A stretch of DNA of 64,000 bases, from NCBI RefSeq assembly GCF_000195295.1, contig NC_015388.1:3218537-3282536 (forward strand), read 5' to 3'. Made by a program: the position numbers and the translations under genes. The DNA comes from Desulfobacca acetoxidans DSM 11109 (GTDB lineage Bacteria > Desulfobacterota > Desulfobaccia > Desulfobaccales > Desulfobaccaceae). The notes beneath the pieces were generated by a model. The model was not told where the DNA came from. It saw nothing but the letters and a program-made list of their open reading frames with translations, and ran no database searches. This document shows positions 28,801-36,595 of this stretch, in pieces. Numbering within the stretch: position 1 is the first letter of the stretch; every line of letters starts with the position of its first letter.

Positions 28801-29163
28801 TTTTTGCTTGGCGGTTTTCAGCGTGTCGGGGGTTTTATCAATGCTTACGGAGGGCCACACCTGATCCAGACAGCGGGCTCGCAAGGCTACCACAAAATCA
28901 TCGAGATTGGCTTTATGGCCTCCCTTATTAACCTGACCGACCAGGATCAAATCATTGCTCTTCTCATCATAGATCATACCCACGAGGTTGGTAATACCCC
29001 CAAGCTCGATGACATCGGTATTCGCTCTACCGGTTTTTTTGACGAGACTCTCTGCCTCTTTTAAGGAATAGGCTACAAAAGGGCCTGCATGGGCATGATG
29101 AAGGGAAAAGATGAGCAGCAAAAGGAAAACTTTGCAACCGAACAAAAACCTCATCGTTCTCAT
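25885..29163 (-). CDS. Large exported protein with internal duplication and Rhs-like C-terminus
   Basis: About 1,092 residues with a signal peptide (RFLFGCKVFLLLLIFSLHHA, cut near residue 26). Residues about 85-325 and 465-690 are diverged copies of one domain: LLEADLVLKKL / MREADYTMKKW, TRFWFHPL / RRFWFVPE, FADLLTQNFQDIAASHPEV / FAKFFTEQYQQIAAAYPVY. From about 740 to the end the sequence resembles Rhs/YD proteins: GFRYQTDLAFRQGNQPGL, FGNGWHLLIPYRL, DRHTGDSDVFTFND, YSYDEAGRLAKVSSPD. No toxin domain follows. Last gene of the cluster; probably secreted or on the outer surface. The start at 29163 is chosen at the signal peptide. Confidence 0.7.
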   Translation of the reverse strand: MRTMRFLFGCKVFLLLLIFSLHHAHAGPFVAYSLKEAESLVKKTGRANTDVIELGGITNLVGMIYDEKSNDLILVGQVNKGGHKANLDDFVVALRARCLDQVWPSVSIDKTPDTLKTAKQKVRFEGKLANTKFGKELLEADLVLKKLGLGLISSDIWGAKSYFDMSVDDARQRGVDENVSTRFWFHPLNSSLAKREGVFVIKDILIGVVPQVMSASVNGKKVEDITGFHDAVGERFADLLTQNFQDIAASHPEVGKLKVLFDLVGLAEGVRSLAQKPDVSFWLSQYSPDAVITPEDYDLLKREEKVNFGKQSVVMEIDGGIEIKALISTLKDGDITALKELVIRSKPQEPVLSWKVPLEGWQMPGYSQQGNIGVPDPPHNIGCSLNRKFSMSDKAISDLPISPSSLSGPIPKVDFHPNLPPQNFSHNVGGVMLRGAAKVQGAGDARVNLSQGNFSLVVDGANAQLAPEAFRKFITALWSVYFTNQDPGISIDPIAPGEEKQLVRYIGNVINNDLGRVMREADYTMKKWAVGTEKPNLPNFKDVDALTASHGLRYLGASRRFWFVPEEMKFTQGDGLLLFADGRMTLKTEYRFQDKSAKAEPADEAFAKFFTEQYQQIAAAYPVYQELFEYAKMVSLAKYLKEQGVPLFWFLMANKDLVMTEDSPGTVDALVKGSQHFAGLYLEGGVDLKSQGNYVYDPQAVQAIQRAVATQTSGGGETTISTRSSLTGTDFPAQPVSFAVDKKSYTSVPQHSLTSGRDCRGFRYQTDLAFRQGNQPGLELVRYFNPQKQDSGEFGNGWHLLIPYRLKPVGETKTNFKNLKLPEKMALVNLVSGDQEILTFSDTRYAIAGYVPDKLADSQIVGLFLMTDTSYRLADKLGNEFWFDQAGFLTDMIFSREHRFHLDYVRNTKDLLNYAAYDLKPEGADKVEIASLYLPRRLRITDRHTGDSDVFTFNDALGRVGYYPSRPEGRYRLLALMNNATFRLELQDETQIPFDRAGRFNGQLTLPEHPLVKTISWGNQKIIFDYTFGLDGQALIARALLMQPGDQAQPACLARYSYDEAGRLAKVSSPDTSRAARFPADSRIQRIALNHY

Positions 29164-29282
29164 AGAGCAAGTCCCTTTAAGGAATCCAGTCACTCTAACT
29201 AGTTGGTATGATTGTTACTTCCCCATAAGAGCACTGACATCTCTTTATTAGGCTTCTCTTATTTGGCGCCTGTCAGGATCTT

Positions 29283-30737
29283 TTATTCATAACTTAAGGC
29301 GAAGGGCACTTCGAAGGGCCAATCGCCTTCATCCAGGTGCGCGGCACTTAGGTTGGCGGTGACACCACCATAAGTATTCCCCTGAATGTCGATTCTCTGA
29401 CCACCACCGATATCCACTTTAGCGCCACCAAGAGCTGTGCTCATATCTTTCCAAGTGTTGAAATTCTGATTTGTGGTCTTGAGCTGATGGACCTGGGTGC
29501 CTAGCCCCCCAACGCCCGCGCCTATTCCCTTGCCAGTTTCAACACCGATGGGTCCGAGATTGACCCCTGCCTTATTGCTCAATTCAAACTTGAAATCTTG
29601 GGGGATAGTTGCTGCAGCGAATTCCCCCCAGCCACCCGGGACATTCGTTTTTAATCCATTATTGATGTATGGTGCCAGCTTATCTTTGGCCCCGGGCGTA
29701 ATATTACTATAGGTTTTTAATTCTGTTATAGCTTTATTGTACATGTTAATATCAGTTTTCTCGGCTACTTTGAGAGCAGAATGAAAGTTGTTGGCTGTTA
29801 TCTGATTAGGATTCTGAGTAAATTCTTTAAAGCGTTTGGATAATTCGGTACCGAATTCCCCTTTGGCCATACGTATGAGTTTCTTTTCTTCCCATCCCCC
29901 CAAGTAAGCCGTGATGCGGCCGATATTGCCATCCACGATGCCTAAGCCGCAACCAGCTTTTTCCTTCGCCGTCTGGAAAATCTTCTTCGAATCCTCCAAC
30001 TTCCCTAAAGCCACCTGGGCACACCCCTGTCCTACAAAGGCTAGGCAATAGTCCGGAGAATTCTGCAGTGCAAGGCCAAACCAACGGAGAGCCCCTTCGG
30101 CCCCCGCCTTTTTGCGAATATTGATGGTCCCGCGGTTAGTGTAGCCCTCGGCAAAATTCTTCCATATTGCAACTGCGGTTTCTAAATCATTGATGGCTTG
30201 CAACCAATTTTCATTCATTGCTTGGGTTACGCCCCTCGCATTCAGGGTCAGGACATGCTTGTTCTCAGGTGACAGGAATAAGGCTTTATCAAACGCCGCC
30301 ATGGCCAGCTCCCGCTGGTTATTGCGAGCCAAGGCATCTCCTTGCAGGTATTGGGTAATTGCTTTGGTGGGATACTTTTGAGCAAGCATGTCAGAAAATA
30401 ATCGCCAGGTCTCCCGGTCTTGGGGAGAGGACGCGCTCAAGAATAGGCATAGGGACTCATTGTTTTTATTTATAGCCAGGCCTGCATGCCCTTTAAGGAG
30501 ACGTAGTACGGGAGAGGGGGTTTGCGGGCTGACGTCCTTGAGAAGTTCCCAAACTTGGGGCCAATTTTCTGCCAGCAGGGCCTGTTCCAGGGCCGGGGTG
30601 ACTTCCTGGTCAGTTTGGGCCAGGGTAGATGAAGCGAGACTGAACAGGGCTGCCAACAGGAGGCAGGCGAGCAAGCCATGGCAGAGAAATCTGTCGAACT
30701 CTTTTAACCACCCAATTCTAAATCCCATGCAGTTCAT
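29283..30737 (-). CDS. Exported TPR-repeat protein
   Basis: A 484-residue protein with an N-terminal signal (FLCHGLLACLLLAALFSLAS, cleavage after LAQ near 41). TPR-like helical pairs run from about 110 to 280: NNQRELAMAAFDKALFLSPE, NWLQAINDLETAVAIWKNFA, GALRWFGLALQNSPDYCLAF. The C-terminal 200 residues (NKAGVNLGPIGVETGKGIGA and GGGQRIDIQGNTYGG) are glycine-rich and unassigned. AGGAGG 5 nt before ATG 30737 fixes the start. Lies 60 nt after the ExbD-like gene and 119 nt before the large exported protein. Confidence 0.72.
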   Translation of the reverse strand: MNCMGFRIGWLKEFDRFLCHGLLACLLLAALFSLASSTLAQTDQEVTPALEQALLAENWPQVWELLKDVSPQTPSPVLRLLKGHAGLAINKNNESLCLFLSASSPQDRETWRLFSDMLAQKYPTKAITQYLQGDALARNNQRELAMAAFDKALFLSPENKHVLTLNARGVTQAMNENWLQAINDLETAVAIWKNFAEGYTNRGTINIRKKAGAEGALRWFGLALQNSPDYCLAFVGQGCAQVALGKLEDSKKIFQTAKEKAGCGLGIVDGNIGRITAYLGGWEEKKLIRMAKGEFGTELSKRFKEFTQNPNQITANNFHSALKVAEKTDINMYNKAITELKTYSNITPGAKDKLAPYINNGLKTNVPGGWGEFAAATIPQDFKFELSNKAGVNLGPIGVETGKGIGAGVGGLGTQVHQLKTTNQNFNTWKDMSTALGGAKVDIGGGQRIDIQGNTYGGVTANLSAAHLDEGDWPFEVPFALSYE

Positions 30738-30797
30738 TGTCTCCTCCTTTGATCGAGCACTATCAGCGTATTAAAACACTATCCGCAGAGATGCCAA

Positions 30798-31634
30798 TCA
30801 GTTCCCCGGCGCCGGGGTGCCGCCGATGCGTTCATCCCGGCTGATGCTGCCGATGACGATTTCATCTCTCATAGAGGGCCACCAGCCCACTTCATAGCCT
30901 TGTTGGAAGGCCAGGTCGCGAGCCTGGCGAAAGAGGGCAAAAGAATTTTTGTGAACCAGGAAGATGGCCCGGTCATTGCTTTTATTTAAGGATTTCAAAG
31001 TCTTCAGGAAGGCGCCTTCAGGCTTCGGCAGGTCTTCGAGGGTCACGCCGGCGATTTTCGGTTTTCTCGTTTTGACCGTGACCGGGACGATATTACCGCC
31101 CGTCACAGTAGCAAACATATCCTTGGAATTATAAAAGTCCTTGTTGACGGGATAGAGTTTCTTATTAATGACCTGAAAGTAAAAATCATCTCGGGAAGAC
31201 TCGGTGACAACGTGGAAGCTCCCTTTGGTTTGGCCCCTGTTGCCCAAGCGCTGCATTTCCTGTTCTAGGGCGGTGACTTTTCTGGTTTTGGCGGCCACTT
31301 CCTTTTGCAGCCGGTCACGATTCTCGCGGAGAAGCCTGGTCTGCTGGTGGAGGTCTTGGGCCCGGTCTTCCCATTGTTTGGCCTGAATTTCCGTCTGCTG
31401 GAATCTGTCCTGCTGTTTTCCGAGATCCTCAGTCAATTGGTGGTTCGCATCCTGCTCAGCCTTAAGGTCCTGATTGAGGAAGTCAATTTCGTTGAGAAGG
31501 ATCGGCAACCTGGGATCAATAAATCTGGGCTCGCCGGGAATAATCATGGGGGTGGTGGCCAGGAGGATGATGCCGATGATGGTAAAAATCGGGTCCTGAA
31601 ACATTTCCATGAAAGAAAACTGCTGCCTTCGCAT
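30798..31634 (-). CDS. Single-helix inner-membrane coiled-coil protein, ExbD/MotB-like partner
   Basis: 278 residues. The start MEMFQDPIFTIIGIILLATT places an Asp (about residue 14) at the mouth of the only membrane helix, as in ExbD and MotB. Residues about 45-125 are coiled coil (LNQDLKAEQDANHQLTEDLG and on). The C-terminal 150 residues include AIFLVHKNSFALFRQARDLA and QQGYEVGWWP, which resemble the end of the neighbour at 31644, so the two proteins share a periplasmic domain. Follows that gene by 9 nt. I infer that it forms the stator or tether of an ion-driven machine with the MotA/ExbB-like subunit at 32311. Confidence 0.6.
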   Translation of the reverse strand: MRRQQFSFMEMFQDPIFTIIGIILLATTPMIIPGEPRFIDPRLPILLNEIDFLNQDLKAEQDANHQLTEDLGKQQDRFQQTEIQAKQWEDRAQDLHQQTRLLRENRDRLQKEVAAKTRKVTALEQEMQRLGNRGQTKGSFHVVTESSRDDFYFQVINKKLYPVNKDFYNSKDMFATVTGGNIVPVTVKTRKPKIAGVTLEDLPKPEGAFLKTLKSLNKSNDRAIFLVHKNSFALFRQARDLAFQQGYEVGWWPSMRDEIVIGSISRDERIGGTPAPGN

Positions 31635-31643
31635 GATTGTCCC

Positions 31644-32324
31644 TTAGTAGGCTAATTCCAGTTGCCACTCCGCGTTTACAGGCTCATAGGCCAGGGTTAG
31701 ACCGGTTTTTTTAGCCTTCTCGAAAGCGGCCGCAAAGGTTTTAAAGCCGTCGGGGCGGACTAGCAGGACGATGCCGTCATGACCGCCGATTGTATCTTTT
31801 AAGGCCTCTTTTTTATTCAGATCGGACAGGCGGAGCGCTTTCTTCCCCGGATAGATAATGGCGGCGCTGGACTGGCAGTCTAAAAACAACGGGTTGGTGA
31901 GAGTGGTAGCGCCTTTAAAATCGCGCCAGCGAAAGACATTTAGATCTTTTCTGTCTTGGGCCAGTTGTACTTTTCTCTGTTCCAGGTCGGCCAATTCCTT
32001 CCTAAGCCGGGCAATATCCTCAGCCAGGGTATGATCTGGAAGTTCTTTCTGCAGGCTGGCGATCTTCTTTTCTTCAGCGCTGATCTTACCCCTGAGGTAG
32101 TCAACCTTGGCTTGCAGGGCCTTCCCCTGGTTTTGAAGCTGCTCTTTCGTGACGGCCAGACCCTGGCGCTGCTGAATGAGAGACTCAACGTCGGGCAGCT
32201 CTTCATTGCGTTCTTCAATGGCAGCCCCCAGGTTTAAGGTGGCCAGGGAAAAGGCCAGAAAGGCCACCACACCCACCAGGCAGACCAGGAGCAGCAGTAC
32301 CTCAACATTATCATTGTCTTTCAC
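31644..32324 (-). CDS. Single-helix inner-membrane coiled-coil protein, paralogue of the next gene
   Basis: 226 residues. One membrane helix at 8-32 (VEVLLLLVCLVGVVAFLAF) follows the acidic start MKDNDN. Residues about 45-130 are coiled coil (KEQLQNQGKALQAKVDYLRG). The C-terminal domain contains DGIVLLVRPDGFKTFAAAFE and LTLAYEPVNAEWQL, matching the pattern in the 30798 protein (hydrophobic-V-x-x-x-x-F-x-x-F/A then G-x-x-x-x-Y/W-x-P). Its start overlaps the channel gene by 14 nt, suggesting coupled translation and equal stoichiometry. Family name unknown to me. Confidence 0.6.
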   Translation of the reverse strand: MKDNDNVEVLLLLVCLVGVVAFLAFSLATLNLGAAIEERNEELPDVESLIQQRQGLAVTKEQLQNQGKALQAKVDYLRGKISAEEKKIASLQKELPDHTLAEDIARLRKELADLEQRKVQLAQDRKDLNVFRWRDFKGATTLTNPLFLDCQSSAAIIYPGKKALRLSDLNKKEALKDTIGGHDGIVLLVRPDGFKTFAAAFEKAKKTGLTLAYEPVNAEWQLELAY

Positions 32325-33303
32325 GCCGGTTCCCTTCCAAGGGTTGGACGACGATCTCGTAACGGGGCGGATTGTTCAGGCTTTTTTGCAATCCCTCCAT
32401 GTGGTGAATGAGTTCGGTAAATCCCGGTTCCAGTTTTTGCACCGTCTGTTTAAAGGCCTGATCAAGTTGGTGCAGGAATTTCTGCAACAGATCGCGCAGG
32501 AAGGCCTCTAATAGTCTGGGTTGGGCCGTAACATCAGGATTGGCGTGGGAGAGGCGGGAGATCAGGACGCGGGCTTTTTCATCCACCCGATCGACAAACA
32601 GCTCTTCTTTCCGGCGCAAGAGGGAAGACAACATCACCACGATAATGGTGTATCCCAAAGCCAGAAGAGTGGTATCAAAGGAGACGCTCAGGGAGGCAGC
32701 CAGGTCTTTTAAAAGGGTGCGGAGGGCTTCGATATTACCGGCAGTTTCAGAAAGCTCGGGGAATTTGGCCATGCCCAGGGAGAGCCCTACCACCGTCCCC
32801 AGAAAACCTAAGACCGGAATGAGTTGTTTCAAGGCGTTCAGGATGAGATGGCCGCCTTCAATCTGCTCCAGATCCCGGCGTGATAACTCCTGATTGAGAC
32901 GCACCACCTCCTCCCCGTAGGTATAGCCCCACAACAATTCGCCCAAGCGGCGGAAACTGATGGGATTGTCGTAGGTAATCGCCAAACCCTGAATGGCCTC
33001 GAGCAGTTCTTGCGCCGATTCCGGCGTGATCTGTTCCTGAAGTTGATCGATGGAGACCTTGGTATCCAAAATTCGGCTTTCTTTCTTGAGGTCGACAGAC
33101 TTGCTGACGACAAAAAGCAAGGCGGTGAAAAATAACCAGGTGGTGAGCGCCTGGACATACCAGCAGCGGAAAAAGAAGCTGCGCAGGAAGGAATCGGAAC
33201 TGAAAAAAGAGATGGTCAGATAGAACAGGCCGGTTAAGAAGAGAGCAGCAAGAAAAACGAAGGCATTTGACTCGATGACGATCTTTTTCAGACTCGATTT
33301 CAC
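32311..33303 (-). CDS. MotA/TolQ/ExbB-family proton-channel subunit
   Basis: 330 residues with four membrane segments: about 10-35, 42-66, 160-185 and 205-232. Segments 3 and 4 carry the family's signature: LIPVLGFLGTVVGLSLGMAKF (G-T-V-x-G) and SVSFDTTLLALGYTIIVV with the conserved Thr residues. A soluble loop lies between segments 2 and 3, and a long C-terminal helix of about 90 residues extends into the cytoplasm. With the two single-helix partners downstream it would form an ion-driven complex like MotAB, TolQR or ExbBD. It overlaps the next gene by 14 nt and follows the PP2C gene by 36 nt. Confidence 0.82.
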   Translation of the reverse strand: MKSSLKKIVIESNAFVFLAALFLTGLFYLTISFFSSDSFLRSFFFRCWYVQALTTWLFFTALLFVVSKSVDLKKESRILDTKVSIDQLQEQITPESAQELLEAIQGLAITYDNPISFRRLGELLWGYTYGEEVVRLNQELSRRDLEQIEGGHLILNALKQLIPVLGFLGTVVGLSLGMAKFPELSETAGNIEALRTLLKDLAASLSVSFDTTLLALGYTIIVVMLSSLLRRKEELFVDRVDEKARVLISRLSHANPDVTAQPRLLEAFLRDLLQKFLHQLDQAFKQTVQKLEPGFTELIHHMEGLQKSLNNPPRYEIVVQPLEGNRRERQ

Positions 33304-33339
33304 GTTGCCACCTCAAGCTCAGGATTTTGGCACCACCGG

Positions 33340-34068
33340 CTAATAGTCCGGGACCAGCAGAATAACTGAGATGTTATCCCTGCCACCATTCTTGTTGGCC
33401 AGGGTAACCAACTTATCAGCCGCCTCCTGGAGATAGTCCGATCTGCGGCGCACGACTTTGTTGATTTTCTTTTCAGGAACCATATCGGTAAGACCGTCAG
33501 AACACAGGAGGACTATATCTCCGGGAATCAGATCAATGTTTTTAATGTCGGGACCTTGATACTCCGGACAACCTAAACATTGGGTAATAATGTGGCGCAG
33601 GCTGTGAGATTGGGCCTCTCGGGGAGACAGCAGACCGGATTTCACCATCTGACTGACATAGGAATGGTCTTCGGTTAATGGCATGATACCCCGGCTGTTA
33701 ATAAGATAGGCGCGGCTATCTCCGATGTGAGCAATGTGGAGTTTTGGCGGAGTCAGGAGACCTACTACCGCGGTGGTGGCCATGCCGGTCAGCGATTGGT
33801 CTGCTTCGGCCCGGGAGAGCACTGCAGCATGGGCGTCAGCAAAGGCCTGCTGTAAAAGAACCGAAAAATCAGGTTCAGGGGATTCTCTGAGTCCATTCTG
33901 AATGGTTTGTTGAATACTCTCTGCGGCCAACTGGCTGGCTACCTCGCCCCCTTGGGCGCCGCCAACGCCGTCAGCAACCAGGTAAAGTCCCAAGAGCTGG
34001 TCAATCAGGAGGAAATCTTCGTTATGGGGCCGAATCTTTCCCGGATGCGAGCTGTAACCTAGTTTCAT
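33340..34068 (-). CDS. PP2C-type Ser/Thr protein phosphatase
   Basis: 242-residue Stp/PrpC-like phosphatase, cytosolic. Metal-binding motifs are complete: RPHNEDF, LVADGVGGAQGGEVAS, ATTAVVGLL, IAHIGDSRAYLI, LLCSDGLTDMV and GGRDNISVIL. It should remove phosphates placed by the Ser/Thr kinase at 36596. Its ATG overlaps the FHA gene's stop (ATGA, 4 nt), indicating translational coupling. Confidence 0.93.
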   Translation of the reverse strand: MKLGYSSHPGKIRPHNEDFLLIDQLLGLYLVADGVGGAQGGEVASQLAAESIQQTIQNGLRESPEPDFSVLLQQAFADAHAAVLSRAEADQSLTGMATTAVVGLLTPPKLHIAHIGDSRAYLINSRGIMPLTEDHSYVSQMVKSGLLSPREAQSHSLRHIITQCLGCPEYQGPDIKNIDLIPGDIVLLCSDGLTDMVPEKKINKVVRRRSDYLQEAADKLVTLANKNGGRDNISVILLVPDY

Positions 34069-34769
34069 AAGCCGTTTTTCAAGATATCTTTGTAAAAAAA
34101 GAGGAGTCTAGCGCTTCCCAGATTGATGCTGTCGCCGTTTTTGAGTAAAACCCCCTGGGAATCAATCTGCCGGCCACCAACCCGAACCACGCTCTCGCCG
34201 ATAGGTTGGATGATAAAACCGAGGTCATCGGTTAGAGGCTGAAAAACAATCCGGGCGTGCTTAGGGTTTATGGTGGCTGCATCAAAGAGATGCACATGGG
34301 CCTGTCGGTGCCGCCCCAGAAGACTCCGTTGTTCCTTGAGAGTAAAATATCGGGGCAGTTCCCGCCCTCCCTTCGCAGGACTACCAATATCCAACAGGAC
34401 CAGGTGGGCAATAATATGGGGAGGAAGTTCGCGGTCACTAGTTTCGTTTATCTCAGGTAAGCCTCCCCGGTCAGCCTCGGGCGACAAGGCGCTAGGCGGG
34501 CTTTCTGTAGAGAGGGATGCACCGGAGGCAGGTGGAAGGGGTGTTGCCGTTTCCGGCAGACTTTCAATAAATTCTTCAAGCCGTTTCTGACCGTCAACCT
34601 GGCCGGAAGACTCGATGCCCACCTGCGGGTGCGGCGAGGATGGGACCTCTGCGGGCTGGATTGAAATATCATCTAGCCCACTCAGGGGCGAAGCTGGCGC
34701 TTTTTGTTTCCGCTGCCTCAATTCTGCCAGCTTCTTGAGGAGATCAGGGCCCGTATGGTCTTTGCCCAT
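34065..34769 (-). CDS. FHA-domain phosphothreonine-binding protein
   Basis: 234 residues, no membrane segment. The first 125 residues are low-complexity and rich in Pro, Ser and Glu (possible phosphorylation region). The FHA domain lies at about 140-230: SLLGRHRQAHVHLFDA with the G-R and NPKHARI with the conserved H, then GDSINLGSARLLFF. FHA domains bind phosphothreonine peptides, so this is a likely reader of the kinase. Placed between the VWA-FHA gene (11-nt gap) and the phosphatase (4-nt overlap). Confidence 0.85.
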   Translation of the reverse strand: MGKDHTGPDLLKKLAELRQRKQKAPASPLSGLDDISIQPAEVPSSPHPQVGIESSGQVDGQKRLEEFIESLPETATPLPPASGASLSTESPPSALSPEADRGGLPEINETSDRELPPHIIAHLVLLDIGSPAKGGRELPRYFTLKEQRSLLGRHRQAHVHLFDAATINPKHARIVFQPLTDDLGFIIQPIGESVVRVGGRQIDSQGVLLKNGDSINLGSARLLFFYKDILKNGL

Positions 34770-34780
34770 GTGATCGCTCC

Positions 34781-36412
34781 TTAATAACGAGTTCCGGTTA
34801 AGGGTCGGCGATCATAAAAGGCCAGGCTGACGCCGCCCAGGGTAATGGCATCCTGATCTTCCAGAGGGGCTGCTTCGGATATGGGTTTGTCGTTTAACTT
34901 TGTGCCACTAAAGCTACCCAAATCCTCTAGATGGTACATCTGCGTTTCGGCATCAAGGAAGATGCGGGCATGACCGGCGCGCTGCGGGTTGGGCCGGGAG
35001 ACCGTATTATCAGAGAAAAGCAGGTAGATTCGGGCGTTATCATAAAGAGCCGGGTTTTCGTCGTCGTAACGCGTCAGGATGATTTCCTGATAGTGGAGAT
35101 TCTTTGAGGAATCGAGCAGCGCAAAGAATATCGGCACCGGCGGGATGTTCAGACGCAGGCCCACTTCACCGGGGGAGAAGAGGACCCGGGTGGAGGTACT
35201 GGATCCACTCCCTGGGGAGGTTGCCATCACCGAGTGCGCCTTGCCTTTAAGCAAAACGCGTACCGGTTCGGGAAGTTTAGAGGTTACTTTCCAGCGCCGC
35301 ACCAGGAACCAGATAAGAAGCCCCAGACCCAACAGGGCAACCCCGGCCACTAAGCCCTGCCATAAGGGCTCTTGCCACCATTCCGGTGGCGGCTGAGGTA
35401 GCTGGACCGGTTCAGGTAAGGGAGTCGGAGCGGTTGCCCGAGGCGAAGGTTCTAGTGCCGGGAGCGGCGGGACCTGGGGGATAATAATAGGGGCCGGAGG
35501 CGGCTGGGGCTGCGGTTCGGCGGCCACATACAGGAACCGACGCTGGGTGCTCAATTCCTGCCCGGCAACGGATAATTTGAGCTGGGAAGTATATACTCCC
35601 ACCGGGTTTTCGTAGGTGAAGCGTAAGATATATTGATTTTTCAGGTAGTCTAAAACCGTCTGATACAGGTTAGTTAAATCTGCGGCCTGAGGAGTAGAGA
35701 GGAAAGCACCCTGACTGGCAGAGGCAACTTTTTGCAAGTAATCAACCTGGGCCTTAGAACCAAACCCCATAGCGTATATAGGAACCTGGGCACCTTTGAT
35801 ACGATCCAAGACGGCTTCTTCGGACACGGGGCTGCCTTCGTCCTTGCCGTCGGTGAGCAATATCACCGCTGCCCTGGTAGTTGGTGCCTGAACGGCTCTT
35901 TCCATGGCCTCCAGGGTAGCCTGATAGAGCCAGGTCCATTGCTCTTTGGCCTCGAGATGCTGTAGTTGCTCCCGCACCTCGTGCTTCTTGGCGGCGAAAT
36001 CTGACAGGTGATAGACCCCCTGGCCAAACGTGATTAAGGCGACGTGATCATCTTTTTCCAGTTCATCGAGAAAGATGGCTGCGGCCTTCCTGGCTTCGGC
36101 CATGGGTTCGCCCTTCATGCTGCCGCTGACATCGATGGCCAGAACCACGCTTAAGGGGCTCTTGGCACTGGAGATAGGTTCCAGAGAGAAGTCTTTGATG
36201 GGCTGACCCTCGACACTGAGAGAGAAATTTTCCGGTGTCAGATTTTTAATGGGCCGGCCGGTTTTATCCAACACCGACAGGATCATCTCCACTGCGTGGT
36301 TCGGTTTGGATTGAATATCCAAAACGTGGAGTGCACCTAATTCCGCAGGCGTGGCCATTTGGGCCCAACAGAGAAATACTAGCAAGAATGCCAAAACCCG
36401 CCATATTACCAC
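34781..36412 (-). CDS. Membrane VWA-domain protein with C-terminal FHA-like domain
   Basis: 544 residues. A signal or anchor (LAFLLVFLCWAQMATPA) is followed by a VWA domain at about 80-260 with an intact MIDAS (AIDVSGSMKG, LLTDGKDEG), a proline-rich linker (PQPPPAPIIIPQVPPLPALE), a membrane helix near 355-378 (LVAGVALLGLGLLIWFLV) and a cytosolic FHA-like domain (NTVSRPNPQRAGHARIFLD, LGSFSGTKLNDKPI, DAITLGGVSLAF). So VWA faces the periplasm and FHA the cytoplasm. The GTG at 36412 has GGGAGG 7 nt upstream and is preferred over the GTG at 36430. Confidence 0.85.
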   Translation of the reverse strand: MVIWRVLAFLLVFLCWAQMATPAELGALHVLDIQSKPNHAVEMILSVLDKTGRPIKNLTPENFSLSVEGQPIKDFSLEPISSAKSPLSVVLAIDVSGSMKGEPMAEARKAAAIFLDELEKDDHVALITFGQGVYHLSDFAAKKHEVREQLQHLEAKEQWTWLYQATLEAMERAVQAPTTRAAVILLTDGKDEGSPVSEEAVLDRIKGAQVPIYAMGFGSKAQVDYLQKVASASQGAFLSTPQAADLTNLYQTVLDYLKNQYILRFTYENPVGVYTSQLKLSVAGQELSTQRRFLYVAAEPQPQPPPAPIIIPQVPPLPALEPSPRATAPTPLPEPVQLPQPPPEWWQEPLWQGLVAGVALLGLGLLIWFLVRRWKVTSKLPEPVRVLLKGKAHSVMATSPGSGSSTSTRVLFSPGEVGLRLNIPPVPIFFALLDSSKNLHYQEIILTRYDDENPALYDNARIYLLFSDNTVSRPNPQRAGHARIFLDAETQMYHLEDLGSFSGTKLNDKPISEAAPLEDQDAITLGGVSLAFYDRRPLTGTRY

Positions 36413-36595
36413 AGTAAATCCTCCCTGCACAGCATGATCATTAACTCGGCAGTAAGCAGCTGCAACCCTTAATACTGCCAGGTCCGGGACAACTCAGCCA
36501 TAAATCTTCGGTGAGGTTACCGAAGGCTCTGCCTCCGACAGTATAACTCAATGTTTATCCTTGGAATCTTGCCCGACTGCCAATTAAGAAATTGA

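Noticed and set aside
25885..34068. Zorya defence system
   Set aside because: A MotA-like subunit and ExbD/MotB-like partners are present, but there is no OmpA-type peptidoglycan domain and no ZorC/ZorD or ZorE-like helicase or nuclease beside them; the neighbours are kinase, phosphatase and FHA proteins.
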